This document shows, one piece after another, positions 37,101 through 37,778 of a DNA stretch of 64,000 nucleotides (the first letter of the stretch is position 1; the number at the start of each line of letters is the position of its first letter). A program made the translations under genes and the position numbers. The stretch is from Pseudooceanicola batsensis HTCC2597 (GTDB lineage: Bacteria; Pseudomonadota; Alphaproteobacteria; Rhodobacterales; Rhodobacteraceae): assembly GCF_000152725.1 (NCBI RefSeq), contig NZ_CH724131.1, forward strand, positions 3,313,648 through 3,377,647. Reading direction: 5' to 3'. The notes beneath the pieces are model-generated. The model did not search any database and was not told where the DNA came from. It worked only from the letters and a program-made list of their open reading frames with translations.

Positions 37101-37778
37101 GAAACGGAGACCGGCCTCGTGCTGAAAGTGACGCTGACCGAACCGCTGGACCTTCGGATCGCGGAACTCGTGCGCCTGCGCGCCACGACGCAGGGCGCTC
37201 CGGGCGCCGCGCTGGCCGAGGCCGGTGTCGAGATCGAAGCCCTGTCGGTCAACGGCATCGCGGCGGATGCCGCCCTGCAGCCGGCTCATGCCGGTCAGGC
37301 GCCCCTTGTGGCGATGGAGGATCACAACCTGCCGCAGGAGGGCCTTGCCCTTTCCATCGCGATCAGCGGCTTCGGCGCCCAGGCCGAGGTGCCCGGCCTG
37401 ATCGACCCCGACCTTCTGCAGGGCGGGATGCTGCCGCTCCTTGTCGAGGGCATCGAGGGCGTCTCGACGATCGCGCTCGAACTCAGGCATTGCGAGGGGC
37501 TGGATGTCACGGGCGTCTCCGGCTCGGGCCCCGCGGTCGAAGAGATCGCCCCCGGGCGGGTCTCGGTTGTCGTCGACCTGGTCGGCGCGGTGATCGCCGG
37601 GTCCGCCGCAACCACGGCACTGCGGGTGACGCGCCGGTCGGACGCCCGCCCGCTGGGCCGTCTCGAGCTGGCTTCGCTGGAGGTGGACGGGGTGGACTTG
37701 TCCATCGCACCGCCGCAGGCTGCATCAGCCCTCGGGATCGCGGAGGGCGCCCCAAGCGACGATCATCGCGCACTTTAG
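1182..37778 (+). CDS. Giant LEPR-XLL multidomain exoprotein (about 12,198 aa)
   Basis: A single uninterrupted frame encodes about 12,198 residues. I chose the ATG at 1182 because of the G-rich RBS just upstream; an in-frame ATG at 1092 has none. The N-terminus has no hydrophobic signal peptide but carries LEPRILLSAD at residues 47-56, the hallmark of a family of very large bacterial surface or secreted proteins. Modules follow in the order: PPC-like repeats with three LamG inserts (about 62-3494), CARDB-like repeats (about 3504-5730), a unique region with two Cys (about 5927-6373), a propeller, putative-Ig repeats (about 7180-8050), RHS-like stretch, dockerin, BIG2-like domains, glycine zipper, second propeller, lipase-like region, degenerate matrixin, cadherin-like, cohesin, dockerin, FG-rich and cohesin-like C-terminus. 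I found only four Cys. The protein is very acidic with many DxDxDG loops, suggesting calcium-stabilised extracellular structure. Its actual function (adhesion, matrix or defence) cannot be read from sequence. Confidence 0.95.
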   Translation: MGILIGDSAWAKALGIADDLDDRRFDSRKSRLRRSTSLNRGLHVETLEPRILLSADLMPVAGTIEVPGETDYYTFELAEERQVVFDALTPDGNFTWSLEGTGGSVVSAQSLTGADGAQGGSILALDAGTYTLTVDGNGDHTGDYQFRLLNLSNADPVDFGTQVTGTLESAGRETDLFQFHAVEGTELFFDAQQYSSGTAYWSLIDPEGSAVFSNVNFHTNADPARLTIGKTGTYTLLLEGYIRNSSDTTYAFTVEQVVDQTATLELDSPVFDTIGQAGQRHIYEFSLTEDTQAYFDMLGVFDDLRVSLTGPQGAVFSNVDLRYADWANRSPVMNLVAGDYTLTIGGTSDNRSIYGFQILTDASARALAVGEQVTRVLDDAGFETYSIRSDHSAPLEDGTGGSANFLNGGATVQVANDAALNSDAFTLEGWVQPRAHGQWDVLAMRSSSTGWNDGYGLYLDGSGNLVFFINRYYDPDVRIAAPLPNDEWTHIAATYESGMMKLYLDGELVGENAITEDVNHADRFLELGGHFSSYSYRGYMDEFRLWSDVRTQAEIAGALGAKLAGDEEGLLVNLGFDETADAGLVNRVAGGPEAQFQPGPATGTHIYKLDANAGDRMVVAASDTGSVRMRILAPNGSTFRASQNMADIDGLVIPDDGEYTILIEGYGQEADAESYSLLFVPESTDALDLVVGEPTEGSLDVLGERKAYSFSLAQDASLYFDVLTGRSTLTWTLVGPRGTEVSGRRFDQSDSSSISFPIIDLIAGDYTLIVDGSGSTTGDFAFRLFDTATATAIAYDDPEDDGDTVEVTLDPGNATAAYVFTGEAGDEIQIQRITGNAYGRLISPAGIELFEGYQSQFGTRTLATDGEYLFLVEGFNSASPTGAQTFAFNLIKSGSTPPAPLEGLPYVVGDTVTGTIAEAQEVDDYLFTLTEDARICFDALYTPSNPTYWSLAGPQGELITKRNFFNSDALDLSSSPAIDLPAGTYRLRIERNGNNTGDYAFRLLNLADTITLTVDSDFSGELSPSHETHLYDFELTEQTRVFLDEVGVSGEYYSLHYRILDQWGRQVRSPQDISSGTPLSLGAGSYTLLVEGRIYDPAGRTVNYTLNLRSTSDTTETMTLDTPVSGSLATPYDSASYTFSLTEAKLVALDSLLYSSYASFTIDGPAGFSYSNTFRTVDGTFNSSPPLVSLPAGDYTVRVTSNNGNQAPAFEFRFIDVAANATVIARDEAVSGTLNPGTETDLYQIDLEAGQVFAITDVTNTGGSYNAYFRLVDPFGGQLIDSHRLAARDQFTVPRSGTYTVMIEAYPHENPANTITYGFTLQDPQHPEPRAVAVGDVVEGTVGKVGQIHVMTMEVAEATTLYLDNFVNDHSERIRIQGPGGIDRNYRARNSDSIDNTGDVTIEVLPGTYTITVYIEGSRTGGYKFAFRDLADEATDVELGDRITGVLDPKQITDIYRIEAEAGQSFLMDVASVANSSNGVYWRLIDPRGANEISPTYLQDREIHTFARTGTYYLLIEGRVYEGAGTISYDVTLENSDVQHFDVDLWSADTQSGLTVVEGRGGEGDTALGHTGFERIRVENPALQNDGDFSVSIWFKPDTVRKAWTPLIFRADADLDYGREYSLWIEDSAYLHTTKSYTSVSQNFSNTPSGSITFDDWNHAVAVFDRTNGEIRTYVNGVLRATTGINGNAPSGTGPLYIGGNGATGFEGALSDFVYWDGALDDAQAASVFAGDAVAVNKLIDLPMRDGGAEGDYVTDPADVGPLDVSVTVEDMSDGTPGLITGRLDRAGEVDVYTFTLAEERLLYWDTHAYQSEIIATLRGPGGVNISRELEDAAAHNYDGNYAFTAPPGEYTLTFDGRNTFKGAYGLRLLDLAQADHIPADGTVIEGEIATQRGARAFTFDAGAGDRIFIDMQSISVGTSGATWRVLDPYGQQIHGAVDAGDVDGLNLPLDGTYTLILEGDRQNQVQNALTYRFAINPIVTTPQPVTIGGQNPGGTAPIVEGPDPEGSLTGAIDLRGAEYLEIAGDTAIDHTGNLTLEAWVNIDFFDDTWTPLIQKSDGTDRTYSVWLNSNGSIYMGSLRDGTTTADTAQTSGGQIVPGSWAHIAAVFDKTAGQQRIYVNGVEVRSESAGTTPAPSLGADAPFLVGWSKEISTSYGMYTGKIADIRAWSDVRTSGEIADTYQSALLGDEDDLLLYLPLQSTARATTPDAGPNGLDATIGNFAAEGITGTISTVGQERTYTFTLAEDRLIYFDSLTDRTDIRMRLTGPNGTYLDRHFQQLDATSRSDNPAMHLHAGDYRLLIQADGDSTGDYNLVLRDLADATPIGFDTIVSGDLDSANTTAIYSFEITEATQVFVNELLESGDTDWRIIDPYGRELLHDTSPNDLTRLDLPYAGRYVFMVEGDIHHAGRARYSFSIHERSEPERIGLVLGQVTTASIDEPGAFRRFEFDLTEQTRLVMDGLSAYGSDIYWALQGPGGNYLTGSDRRFDQTDAERHSGNPILEGWPGTYVLTVYTTTDRTGDFTFRLLDVDAEAATRELFFNDETQGVLPAEGLGTLIYKLSGERFQRFDLDVIERPDTYTSWRLIGASGSQVISGRRLLDETGIVLQEDGDYLFFVEGNGRDGTTTNPFRFTLHSPTAADATGDTREEFGPGSSIAHTLISAAGDAPAEEVRGAETVLRLLDPLKANTRSGIAFGQTASGPYDSARIRFDFDLEAPASGDPGRGFSVMLARSASFGKVGSIPWAGVDPSFNNAFSAGLDLTGTPHISLYHNTTNRGTFNLADAGLTVQDLVDGPVSFDMEFTSVQNGMQVTLALIVDGTRHEIVTDAPADGFDLADARFAIMAESTSQTAGLTIDNVAIDMQEAAAPLSFDLGDEVTGDILTGNGADYYRFTLTEDTRVYFDSLTNNSRMYWSLSGPTSISAQSFTSTDSYDDTGDVLPVLKAGDYRLAVYTSNASTGSYGFRLVDVEAEAQTIELDTLIEDTFSPFNGTKIYQFDWTGDQPFYMATGIESGSADFYYRLISPTGETVFQRLYGSNNWEAGTLAQAGTYTLLAEPRYYRSDATAYRFRVLAPDYGADTAIAFGEVVEGEIDRYWDRDTYTFEVTEPGFIHIDGFTNSSSLDLRLTGPSGTLYDNEIRRTDGTFRSDSTVIWVEAGSYRITLDETSTNATSYGFVVRSLNDAVPLTIGEQVDATYDPGAMSRIFTFSGEKGDRFYLDFAGGNLDGHWKIVNQYGSLVTNGNDNVYSDIQSVTLNADGTFYLMIEGEVYDTDVRTHSFRLIPLAGSTEELTLGERIEETLDLPGQTAAYTFSLTETRRIYVDIQGPNDNNWRWTLTGPRGQVSSRNFGQSDANANSYPPFFELVPGDYSLDVTTTGGRTGTYSLAVLDASGAQQITIGTPVSGQLAPATETQIYQFEAQAGERYFFDATSGNSNVFWRILDPYGRELHETYFATDLDTTVLQETGTYTILIEGRVHVGGNQNFGFNVYANPVTEPVELAVDGEPAPDLVVEEFALDTADPLLSGGTVPVRWTLRNAGDAPVDAAFNTRVTIRRADSGLVLADMVVPYDATGANGVAPDGTISGTANLTLPEGGAAVGDLTVALRIDINNNVAEQNPQGTAELNNAADLPITTELAPYTDLVAGDITVDPAGGWAPGQGVLVSWTTTNAGTHAATSPWTERLVVTNQSTGRIVLSQDLREQAETDMAAGEARERFIALAWPSGVDSTGQFRFDVVVDALGEEFESNPEGTGETNNSESRVIASAPDLVVSEITLDQAAPTAGGPLTINWTVSNRGAAGTAGDWYDRVLVRNVATGQWLHDVEVLNADMPLVAGADHTRTLTLTLPEGNAGVGTIRVEVRADQRRNGQDTLNEARAGLTTNQAEGNNAASVDVTSVATPYPDLVASIIGTVSALDGATPTAVSWQVENIGDRATATGGWTDRIYVSTDTVFDETDTEIGSFARTGDLGVGETYTGSADVTSPVGIEGDVYLLVVTDADRAVIEPDTFANNTDRELVSVSSPYSDLRVQTLTGPTGTVTANEVGRISWRVVNDGPDALVAPAGGWADVVHLSTDGTLAGSVATLGSYTRTAGLAVGQSYSQVQDIAMPPGFVGTFFIVVETNAGGTVFERGVSGNNVRATAESFELISAPSPDLEVTLVDGPDSIVPGEVVEVTFRIANTGEAVARAPWTDEIRLTGPGLGSGRMLARIDRVFDLAAGQSYEVTRTVTIPDVAEEEYRITVLTDRYSDVFEGGREDNSASDDPLSLRHPNLTVSTPVLSADAVQSGDTIRVDWGVANDGAGAATDGWADRVWLSRDEVLDASDVLLGSRDSDADLPFGIGAEAPGTLEVDLPIELSGNWYILVQTDATNTVIETGNEDDNIAAAPLQIALAPYADLRVTDVIAPGLVVDDPARVEFTWTVENVGTGRGITDDWVDQIWISRDDILGDSDDILLSGFARTGGLDAGESYERTESVYLPAELTGRFTLYVTTDSADAVFENGQEANNTRTLTGFFDVTPIPYADMKVTGVTVPATAQSGQPMTLSWTVLNDGIGLTNTSRWHDRVYLADNPEGDGRVLMGNFDHLGFLAPDASYTREASVTLPEGWTGPAYFFVETPGTSSARSGPYEFIYTGEDNTAASEAVEVSLTPPPNLIVTDVTAPATAPEGTAIDVTWTVMNDGTGPAEGSWTDRLYLRNADTAANERDILVGSYTFNGPLQANTSYTRREQLVLPVETNDRYDLIVITDFNDDVYEHTDEDDNESVSDTQILVSVLPRPDLQVAGFEAPEELTAGATGSLFWTVINQGPEAAGPNWTDSVYLSLDEKISFDDIRLGSFSNEAALGTGEQYRSQEVFYKIPERFRGTVYLLVHTDSGDRISEWPNENNNLGVHELYVEPIPFADLVVHDVVTPFQAFEGNEVTVNYTVTNRGAGDTNLGAWKEQIWLTLDKNRPHPGQGDILLKTLDYTGGILEVGAGYDRQLTVSLPDTLVSGNYYITPWVDPYATLLEDTLAVNVNEDDPTENNSNNYKAGGSDVIGQHGSVIQIIGNPPPIVTPELGIVIDAVTPSARAGIPGEDEFEVSYTLTNNGDGPASGYQVHLYLTGTPALNASGQERWLLGRFGGETITAEGGTLAFNKTFDLPPGVDGKYIIAEVSLHRDTDPSNDQDVAATDVHSPDQNLVVTAVNPPEVAMSGEKLEISYTVENQGEVAIWDGTKFWRDEVYLSKDPVFVRSRATLLRTEIISNATVLQPGESYTRTIEGTLPPGIDGDYFIYVFSNTEGGLEEADRGWPFTDGSIAGQTQGLRNYAFDDPTGTMLRAELPVVYAEPDLQVTDLQVPSDLQAGQTVDITFEVTNVGNRATREEAWVDRVYLSLDPSLDEGDFLLRREEGNREIQAVHQREGILEPGESYTATVTVTLPFEIEGDFHVLAVADSDLGDSGRARSTISSRLPGLAGAADGEVREFQGEGNNTTFEAVTVGPYVPPNLEITALDASLRAVRGQDFDVAYTVTNTGGDVPFQQHRWTDLVYLSRDAFLDLKADRFLGSITHTGGLDAGESYDVERTFGVPTDLPTEAYYVFVVTDPNRYGGRGTVFEGEAEADNDRRSDVQMIVELPPPTDIEVSSIEIPANARAGEPITIKWTVTNRSDSVVAEGRWSDSVFLSTDGTWDIGDRPVGRVERSGALNPGESYTLELQTTMPASTPGGYRVIVRTDIFDQVFEDVDEANNTTASADVLDVAVDEMLIGTPLTTSLGLGKERLYRIVVPPEETLRVTLVSSDDTANNEIFLRHDALPSPNSFDATYEGPLSSDLVAVVPDTEPGVYYVSVRNYSGPPEGVEITLLAELLPLVITSVESDRGGDGQFVTTTIKGAQFAENATVKLVRPDIAEFAPVDWRVVNSTEIIAVWDLSDAPKGLYDIEVTNPSGAQAVLPYRFLVERAIEGDVTIGIGGSRVILPGETETYSVGLHNLNNTDAPYTFFEVGVPELHLNPYVYGLPFLEFFTNVRGTPDGAAGTPNEDVFWAGLESIVNTDGQLTTSGYLFDLPADGFAGFTFNIATYPGLQALHDEAFGAFRARMANVLPDLDPILAEGGEGAIGDWFDAVVEKATEIDPGLGGALANFPFEDLYNKNVAKPGDCEIPFIPFRFHIFAASTSMTREEFVAHQTQEALDLRDAILAADDAPGGVVALAADADTWVDLYLAALEQAGILRPDGEAPPIRERQEILSLMSVIASGLLFGPAGTDIRGDADILGFFEQLRTLYGHDETLMADIEFWEERMSDCYTGEIPFAALPEFEDYDLGLTNETHFEAVRIYSPWVPFEERGAALPEDFLISGAPGPVDGEGFSALDFSDYFADPQNSGRLASLVGPQTFDTMGWLPATEPLPYTVKFENDAESTRHANRIEVVTQLDTDLDPRSFELGDIKVGDITIDVPDGRWFYQDEIDFTDTLGFLVRVSAGIDIYQDPAAARWVIQAIDPLTGEQIQDGSRGLFPPNDSGGKGQGFVSYTVRPAEDVATGTRISASAVVSFDSAAPEETMELVQVVDGTGPTTTLVTATIEGTDDVEVRWSAEDDATGSGVKHVTIYVSEDGGDFKIWQRRVESASGIEIFAGETGKTYEFLALATDVAGNREEPRDGSAVTADGAPVNLGAPATVDGTTPPNFGRPPEPVLEPSSNELFAISEELIPSADPLTRPSEFDSVLRPFVANSFATDIPASNAGIAPMALLELSTGDILVSGGANRGSLYVFDGNGGSANDPATLLAQLDQPIFNLAEDADGNIWATTGGGALLKLDMATGGVIEAYGEGVTMGLAIEESTGLIYVGKNSGIVTFDPDTEEFTQWSRDENLRVGSLAFDNYGKLWAVTWPDRKQVVSFTDRQRAEIEYTFDSEIDSLAFGQLGTAIEDLIFVSHNTGAISDTGEVAEGSALTMIDQATRRRIDVAEGGTRGDVVITTTDGRVLISQSNQVDVIAPAFSPSIVATNPPEDAVVPLPLSVMTVRYDQDMFAGDPGSSASVVNIDNYTLVGENQGEVSPVAVVYDATTRTALVKFSNLLAGDYTMTVSKSVTSTNGMRMIDDHVTTFTGIEDLSALLDIRFVSTRFDRSLGTVSYDVEITNASDTDLILPALLTLDPQRGYEGLPLDTAGQSDQGLWLIDLSDALTNGRLMAGETSSAKTVSVATPDRKRVLFSTGAIGGLAPNLAPKFEGEVPSGATVGEELRFTVNAVDPDGQTVIYNLLTAPEGMTLDPTTGEIVWTPGGSANDKTPIVVQAFDPRGAVGLLRLVLDVEGGNRAPVFLSAPSEMRLTEGQFSEVELIASDPDLDQVVVWIDNLPEGASFDPNRNILSWQVGYEQAGTYDLVVRASDGLREVATNLTVLVAPAARPVALKNPGNRTVVEGDRIRFVLEAEAEPGADLSFGVFNDTLPFGATLNQQTGEFNWTPNYIQAGTYEVMFAVSDGNGIAMQMVEIEVVAANGAPVFDSFDGLQTYEGQLFMLRAFARDPDNPFYEPPFRDAEGEVVALPGQERTVDIEVVGDLPEGATFDPETWELTWTPGASQAGTYEITFRATDDGAGTGVPLEVTETVTIEVRELNLAPVLTDPQNVEIARGEVQEIPVSAFDPDGDPITLILENEQPGFPLPEFITFTDNGDGTGLIRIEPGVGDRGEHAVRLVAFDDGGGQGIQRGDLYTFVIDVLSDNEPPQFAYQSDIVAPVGNTVSIELDATDLDADDLTFGLAGLPSGAVLTMDPLIYGRAVLTWTPTGGDAGTYEAVVTATDTGADGLTDPAVTELRFGVTVRAGNVAPVLNPIGTLSGEAGAPLTERFEASDADGDAVTFTAGDLPVGATLDRETGKFSWTPTARQVGTFSFTLEVSDGAGTSTEEVVIEIDPTNRAPVFVPMVTQLGRDRAEMRFTVIANDPDGDAIKMSVLSGLPEGANFNEETGQFSWIPQYDQSGEYSVTFGVQDASGLTDTMTVDLSIADVNRAPDLVASDRAFLIGEEKSFQLEGTDPDGNPLTFRALNLPEGATLDAGTGIVTWTPGPGQAGDYYVTFLADDGDLTSRQTIVMRATLEPVPPLVRIELTPSFPAVPGQEVLVTVVADSLADITGITLEIDGQPVLLDALGRAIIVPDHPGKLDVVAHAVDADGFENTETLTLKVRDPADRTAPVVAFDPDLENALIEGTTDIEGTIFDQNLDFWRLELLDGPHGKVVEVLGEGEGVIDGSIASFEAGRHVDGFYTLRLVAADIGGRYTRQEVGIELRTADKIGQAMETRTDLVVILDGETFELTRRYDSISTGQSDFGNWSAGFDMAIQTQVPATGREAQGIYNPLQYGDRLYLTAPDGTRIGFSFQPSDEEVGNLTFHRPAWVSDLDGWTLVSTDILLRKSGNRLFTSEDGLPYNPTDPLIGGAQPFALTGPDGTTYIANTSGDLQEIRKPGGARIFVGDSGISTVAGDVLSFLRDDEGRITRATTPEGRTLVYTYDEAGNLNGVRALDDGSGARYGYAEGRLTMLADIGGAGIRISYGDDGTVTRKQIDADLGGLNQMTGQVFDVTPEGGEAAFAFTLRDSEIRSAAGGRLILRVALGDGSTVPEIAGAGLLGLERDGGGTVALYSFDRAGYYRLDLEAAQATTLSISVAGDIDLDGDVDADDSLALSAGGAGTDVTGDGVTDRSDREVLNVNYGLMRNSAPVQVETLPEVFTHVELPVEVALDEIAQDAEGDRMFFRIVSTENVTASFSPDGETLRIRPDDGFSGYGTITVVADDGFTTSGEITLDVEVSDAPLTDLTFLTRQYRFGAPGEVGELVVVGQFEDQADVILPFDYVTVASADEDVVRITQNGLIGGVGQGETYVTASRGTLTAATAASVGYGSTNYAAIAQMFGIDAYPDTVTIVADGGTRQIVTTLGTDQQIFLEGAADGVTYIAGNTDIVTVDAEGLIQAVGQGAAKVTVIYGGAEEVLTVKVADPVEASSAQIGEEGGVIVNPNGIRAAFGAGQITGDNPVVTLETIDEAGLEVEVPDNFEYLAAASFDIQGGELNGPVQFGAKVDPSLAQEGDEVAFLVQDDLTIPSGGKYGKIWRLVDTGRVDAQGVARTASPPYPGLTEKGNVLVTKMSRPMLDGSLTIPYVARGFYAVAAGVAIGFAVGAATGGVAGAALGAALGGAAAGFGTFLAFKMDSAVQKIDTYTSYIEEYTGASGGAAEDAFQAKWEHFVADVPTAPDNLDGRLNITPTYPTPPSHPAPGEDPSITSAEVVRGDDGSLVLRIEGANMYYGPEDANGASFGNDIIHTRLRLQFAGGSRYIMGTEYADTFLYNGDTRGGTLEVAIPNDVLLTQADIYFERPDPGNRPATSGDPAVTGGWYAPTGGSTSGKINVKNTRGYGAVGGSKYVGDANQTMLQIFDVVAANLEQGTGDGGSGLGGAPEVAELVADVMLLDGDDPLTAWPNDVLMAPDLSAAYVATNKGIAIVDMLTLQQFDTDPNASGVNIINIPGGVDTIALSPSRDRLFAGGQGKLYVIDNRPGSASYLQPMAISLPINDADAVARMMGRVNDLAVTPDGKKVYVAVPYNSSFGEDGWARGPGKDGKIFVVNVNPANAPDGPEPNSSYHTVIAQLNGFNEPWDIEATSDPTKLAFTSRGELRDGFHIIDVSSNGDTAGSYSASVRSLRSTSSEPGDVRAPLQLNEGAVGVKYTGFVFNTYFHAPILIDDYAKISSQDYDLDIRNAAGLAIAGDLSYAYVADYDLSRYLLVGDPVYAYELERRHNLGNNIGIIRNPFDLTTGEYEEMGIDAEWGRAAHVASTTPIPDQFLQDIALRPDGSQLFANFRKTGQLVTLNTEKLHEVIEDLVELDDLSKTRELPIDLEYTGLLDPLNPFATPEIREGLYDPGIDVVTWGRGLDVQNEAGLDLVRPITETQVNGEGREDMLTFEVHLDPGKIDRTYWRMDLYVSTQEPGHGLFPDDPYRARSFFSAHSNPSEQSDYHRYRLISSVDQIGRNAFRSGYYYELKEDGTVAVERKLTQEEVSNGTPVEHAVIIKASEGLTRALTGSQEYFWGVDITDVGLREDASFTTPAVVEENLPFSAVNVVTHGFQPFALSPDYGNTMLSEDNLASWLQMGHILTEASGGGIVLVYNRQTGNWHKYDENESDGNKISQIAYTPTSEDRGKAITLVLDWYRESNISDSGFAEAAADAFFASIYNLDRDTGGAIFKSPLHFIGHSRGTVVNSEIIQRLGVHVPKDAGGQALNIHMTSLDPHDFNQKSLNVRLQSLVENWISAAKAVAYASALINPAVAAKAIRVLNGLSTFIQTMQTLADLVGLQTRVLPFADFKDPNVQVWKNVTFADNYYQSVANESVDLFQNPDANWIPDTTPNGTKIPTIKDDAFATPASQALQTGVPDIELHFTPAGVPGFIEDDFAATAHSRPISWYMGTADVNSLYVGSAAIPRSLGDEGIALNLPDEPSGFASLIELFGEEFTKQPWYGVDPVAFGGTWGSVKTHFQSYFSKANSGPVDGNVTTSTRTEAIGSGWYFSTVAGAPELRPDTPGLPRTKLDFDNTEVPRPKLPAGQSYPAVPSVFNGDFQQGTRHAMSEYARWLIKSAASKLIDRYGRAEDVPLDEAVAEVVTPPKSFTQRIDAINAFIPDLPPELGRFPLNHELPGWSMHGGIQEGPSGLSGEDEGRSYTFNIFENTFIGGPVDVTGLFLVNTSLTGNLMDIAGFAFETAFKLMFDKIKEKLTNSIGMDSTETGSYLEGQFAKAFGGTKQADGSIGRTRDDGTIETLISADDLTTLVAQGVTTFIDERTVMLKMAQLFDGLLTAMLNVPVIKSNLKAVDNGGLFSNINNIGKLATLLSSEDNSDDAKAARKAAIDDASNFLAKNLNVMLAHWFGIDTAPDFKLIMASKATLVNLIERVLPSEPLPLVNKSLRDIVKGILDTLPAPESVTHNRMYIPAGMQSVELDAFLPMNTEDNLTMTVTFEDIDGNTGSSQAVLQEGIFSSQTVRFAIPSGFAGKVANMTISNSGLTTEVPPTNGLEDQLRMIDEFASLGDVFSTMMLIDNVRFSSDTAFQNAEAEGAGGGVALTVEAAEALAEIARGIWADSGLVPSLLHHLDDLEITVGDLDGTALAHVVGSRVTFDATAAGHGWFVDATPLDNEEFEQGAEDHVFTATVGDLAEDRIDLLTVMLHEMGNAMGIDDLQDPSAPGYTMTPILPTDLRRLPSNTDIRDFTLPDTPEELNPTGPVQQTATGEDGDTTTPTGPIYDVLTGDPEQFTNGRFTTGLAGWTTYGDVTPQDGAAALRETLVPMSGLAQTFALPTEATGLQFTLRDLALNQSDGSAPDALEVALLNARTGAAVLAPIAALSNTDALLNIQPDGTIHAAAGVTHVMTGGDLIVTVDLSQLAERPDALLLGFDLIGLGAADSSVLVDDVRLLGVGSNTAPIAVDDTATTDEDVSVAIDLLANDSDDEGDPLIVEIIEGPAAGTLTAQPDGTYTYTPDPDANGTDSFTYRLDDGLLESATATVSITVNPVNDDPLIGDVADRTLTAGDQLALTVTATDADPGDRLTFSLGEAPEGATIDPESGDLDWDSTGFSGEQGFTVVVRDDAGGSAELSFIVTVLDDTIDRTASVALQAGPVVAGPGQIVQEPGPAITGVPLSLTVDAGVSQIIVALGLDGDVFEIDGAVTGAGARTGDTVELLGLDRLRITLASPIAAGTYELADLVLRVRDAAPYGSLQDVTAEVTEVDGVAIASDVATMTVLVGYIGDIDGDAMLTFSDLGVANQFHVGQYTTLVAWQGGIDPLLIGDVDGDGAITGFDASLIGQEAFGIDVDAIPDVPDLAVTFDASHPGASALEVTDPFSAFDPVLFEPTESVEETPLGGFGAVGGAPGGFAGFDPANGFGAAAEDTSGFGGFGQPLGAGSFEPSGFGDTSPTTFGTSSTETTNFGGFGFVALPRSGTGNPAATHEIDIPLVIESDGGLSEMVLAIHYDTDTVSIRDVMFGADLPRSTQVEMSETETGLVLKVTLTEPLDLRIAELVRLRATTQGAPGAALAEAGVEIEALSVNGIAADAALQPAHAGQAPLVAMEDHNLPQEGLALSIAISGFGAQAEVPGLIDPDLLQGGMLPLLVEGIEGVSTIALELRHCEGLDVTGVSGSGPAVEEIAPGRVSVVVDLVGAVIAGSAATTALRVTRRSDARPLGRLELASLEVDGVDLSIAPPQAASALGIAEGAPSDDHRAL
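2370..2960 (+). other. LamG/concanavalin-like domain 1 of the giant protein
   Basis: Residues about 397-593 contain the LamG-3 signature pattern: FTLEGWVQP, then YGLYLDGSGNLVFF, then WTHIAATY followed by LYLDGELVG, and a closing DEFRLWSDVRTQAEI. It is inserted inside a B-type PPC unit. Such domains commonly bind carbohydrate in surface proteins; binding here is an inference. Confidence 0.75.
5860..6420 (+). other. LamG/concanavalin-like domain 2 of the giant protein
   Basis: Residues about 1560-1747 show FSVSIWFKPD, YSLWIEDSAYL, WNHAVAVFDRTNGEIRTYVNG and LYIGGNG, the usual order of a LamG-type jelly roll. It sits between PPC pairs. Confidence 0.75.
7205..7850 (+). other. LamG/concanavalin-like domain 3 of the giant protein
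   Basis: Residues about 2009-2223 contain LTLEAWVNI, YSVWLNSNGSIYMG, WAHIAAVFDKTAGQQRIYVNG and IADIRAWSDVRTSGEI. This is the best match to the LamG-3 pattern of the three copies. Confidence 0.78.
11690..18370 (+). repeat. About 17 tandem CARDB-like repeats (protein level)
   Basis: Each unit is about 115-130 residues. It begins with a PDLxVxxV-type strand, continues with WTVxNxGxGxA, then W.DRVYLS (or RIYVS), a GxSYxRT motif, a strand with LPxxxxGxYYxxVxTD, and ends with ExNExNN. Starts lie near 11690, 12090, 12460, 12870, 13230, 13615, 13970, 14340, 14720, 15105, 15480, 15850, 16320, 16680, 17130, 17600 and 18000. These match the CARDB (cell-adhesion-related bacterial) fold and probably form a long rod. 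Confidence 0.75.
22720..25330 (+). repeat. About eight tandem putative-Ig (He_PIG-like) repeats
   Basis: The repeating pattern is NRAPVF, ASDPDGDxVTF, LPEGATFDxxTGxFSWTP, QAGTYxVTFxVxDxxG, with about 90-110 residues per unit. It is the standard signature of putative-Ig/cadherin-like spacer domains in bacterial surface proteins. A further isolated copy occurs near 35660-35920. Confidence 0.75.
25900..26760 (+). other. RHS/YD-like segment of the giant protein
   Basis: Residues about 8240-8527 include LTRRYDS, GNWSAGFDMAIQ, a beta-rich stretch, and LVYTYDEAGNLNGV followed by YGYAEGRLT. This resembles the strand-turn YD repeats of RHS proteins but is only a few repeats long. No RHS core (DPxGxxR type) or toxin domain follows, so it is a module rather than an RHS cage that I can support. 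Confidence 0.5.
27025..27170 (+). other. Internal dockerin-like Ca-binding pair (dockerin 1)
   Basis: Two EF-hand-type loops occur in tandem, GDIDLDGDVDADDSLAL and TDVTGDGVTDRSDREVL, each with acidic residues at positions 1, 3, 5 and 12 or close variants. The spacing fits a type I dockerin. A second dockerin lies near the C-terminus. Confidence 0.65.
28492..28630 (+). other. Glycine-zipper hydrophobic segment inside the giant protein
   Basis: Residues about 9104-9150 are a continuous run of Gly, Ala, Val, Phe and Ile with GxxxG/AxxxG spacing (for example GFAVGAATGGVAGAALGAAL). It is the only long hydrophobic stretch I saw in the protein. Such runs in surface proteins and toxins can insert into membranes. 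Confidence 0.6.
31320..31850 (+). other. Alpha/beta-hydrolase (lipase-like) region of the giant protein
   Basis: The region has VVTHGFQPF, resembling an HG oxyanion motif, followed about 140 residues later by HFIGHSRGTVVNSEI, a GxSxG nucleophile elbow with Ser at about residue 10187. SLDPHDF follows and could supply the acid. The order matches alpha/beta-hydrolases. I could not assign the catalytic His with confidence. Confidence 0.55.
34310..34730 (+). other. Degenerate matrixin-type metalloprotease-like domain
   Basis: The segment VMLHEMGNAMGIDDL starts near residue 11147 and aligns with the HExxHxxG zinc motif of matrixin-like domains common in this protein class. The second His is Asn (codon AAT at 34638-34640) and no third zinc ligand is visible. 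The domain therefore probably binds no zinc and is inactive. Confidence 0.55.
35930..37770 (+). other. C-terminal cohesin / dockerin / FG-rich / cohesin block
   Basis: A cohesin-like beta-sandwich (about 35938-36345) runs straight into a dockerin pair (GDIDGDAMLTFSD and GDVDGDGAITGFD, about 36350-36550). A Gly-Phe-rich linker (about 36697-36920) follows, then two more cohesin-like modules (about 36930-37290 and 37330-37720). Cohesin calls rest on the pattern of beta strands and the LxxA/IxLxYD-type strand near VLAIHYDTDTVSI, so they are less certain than the EF-hand loops. Confidence 0.55.

Noticed and set aside
4401..37490. Very long open frames on the minus strand opposite the giant gene (for example 4401-12188, 12492-22361, 23913-27215, 30636-37490)
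   Set aside because: They mirror the giant gene's high-GC third positions and its rarity of Leu/Ser codons that give antisense stops. Their translations are Arg/Gly/Val/Asp-rich low-quality sequence without domains, while the + strand has clear domain patterns.
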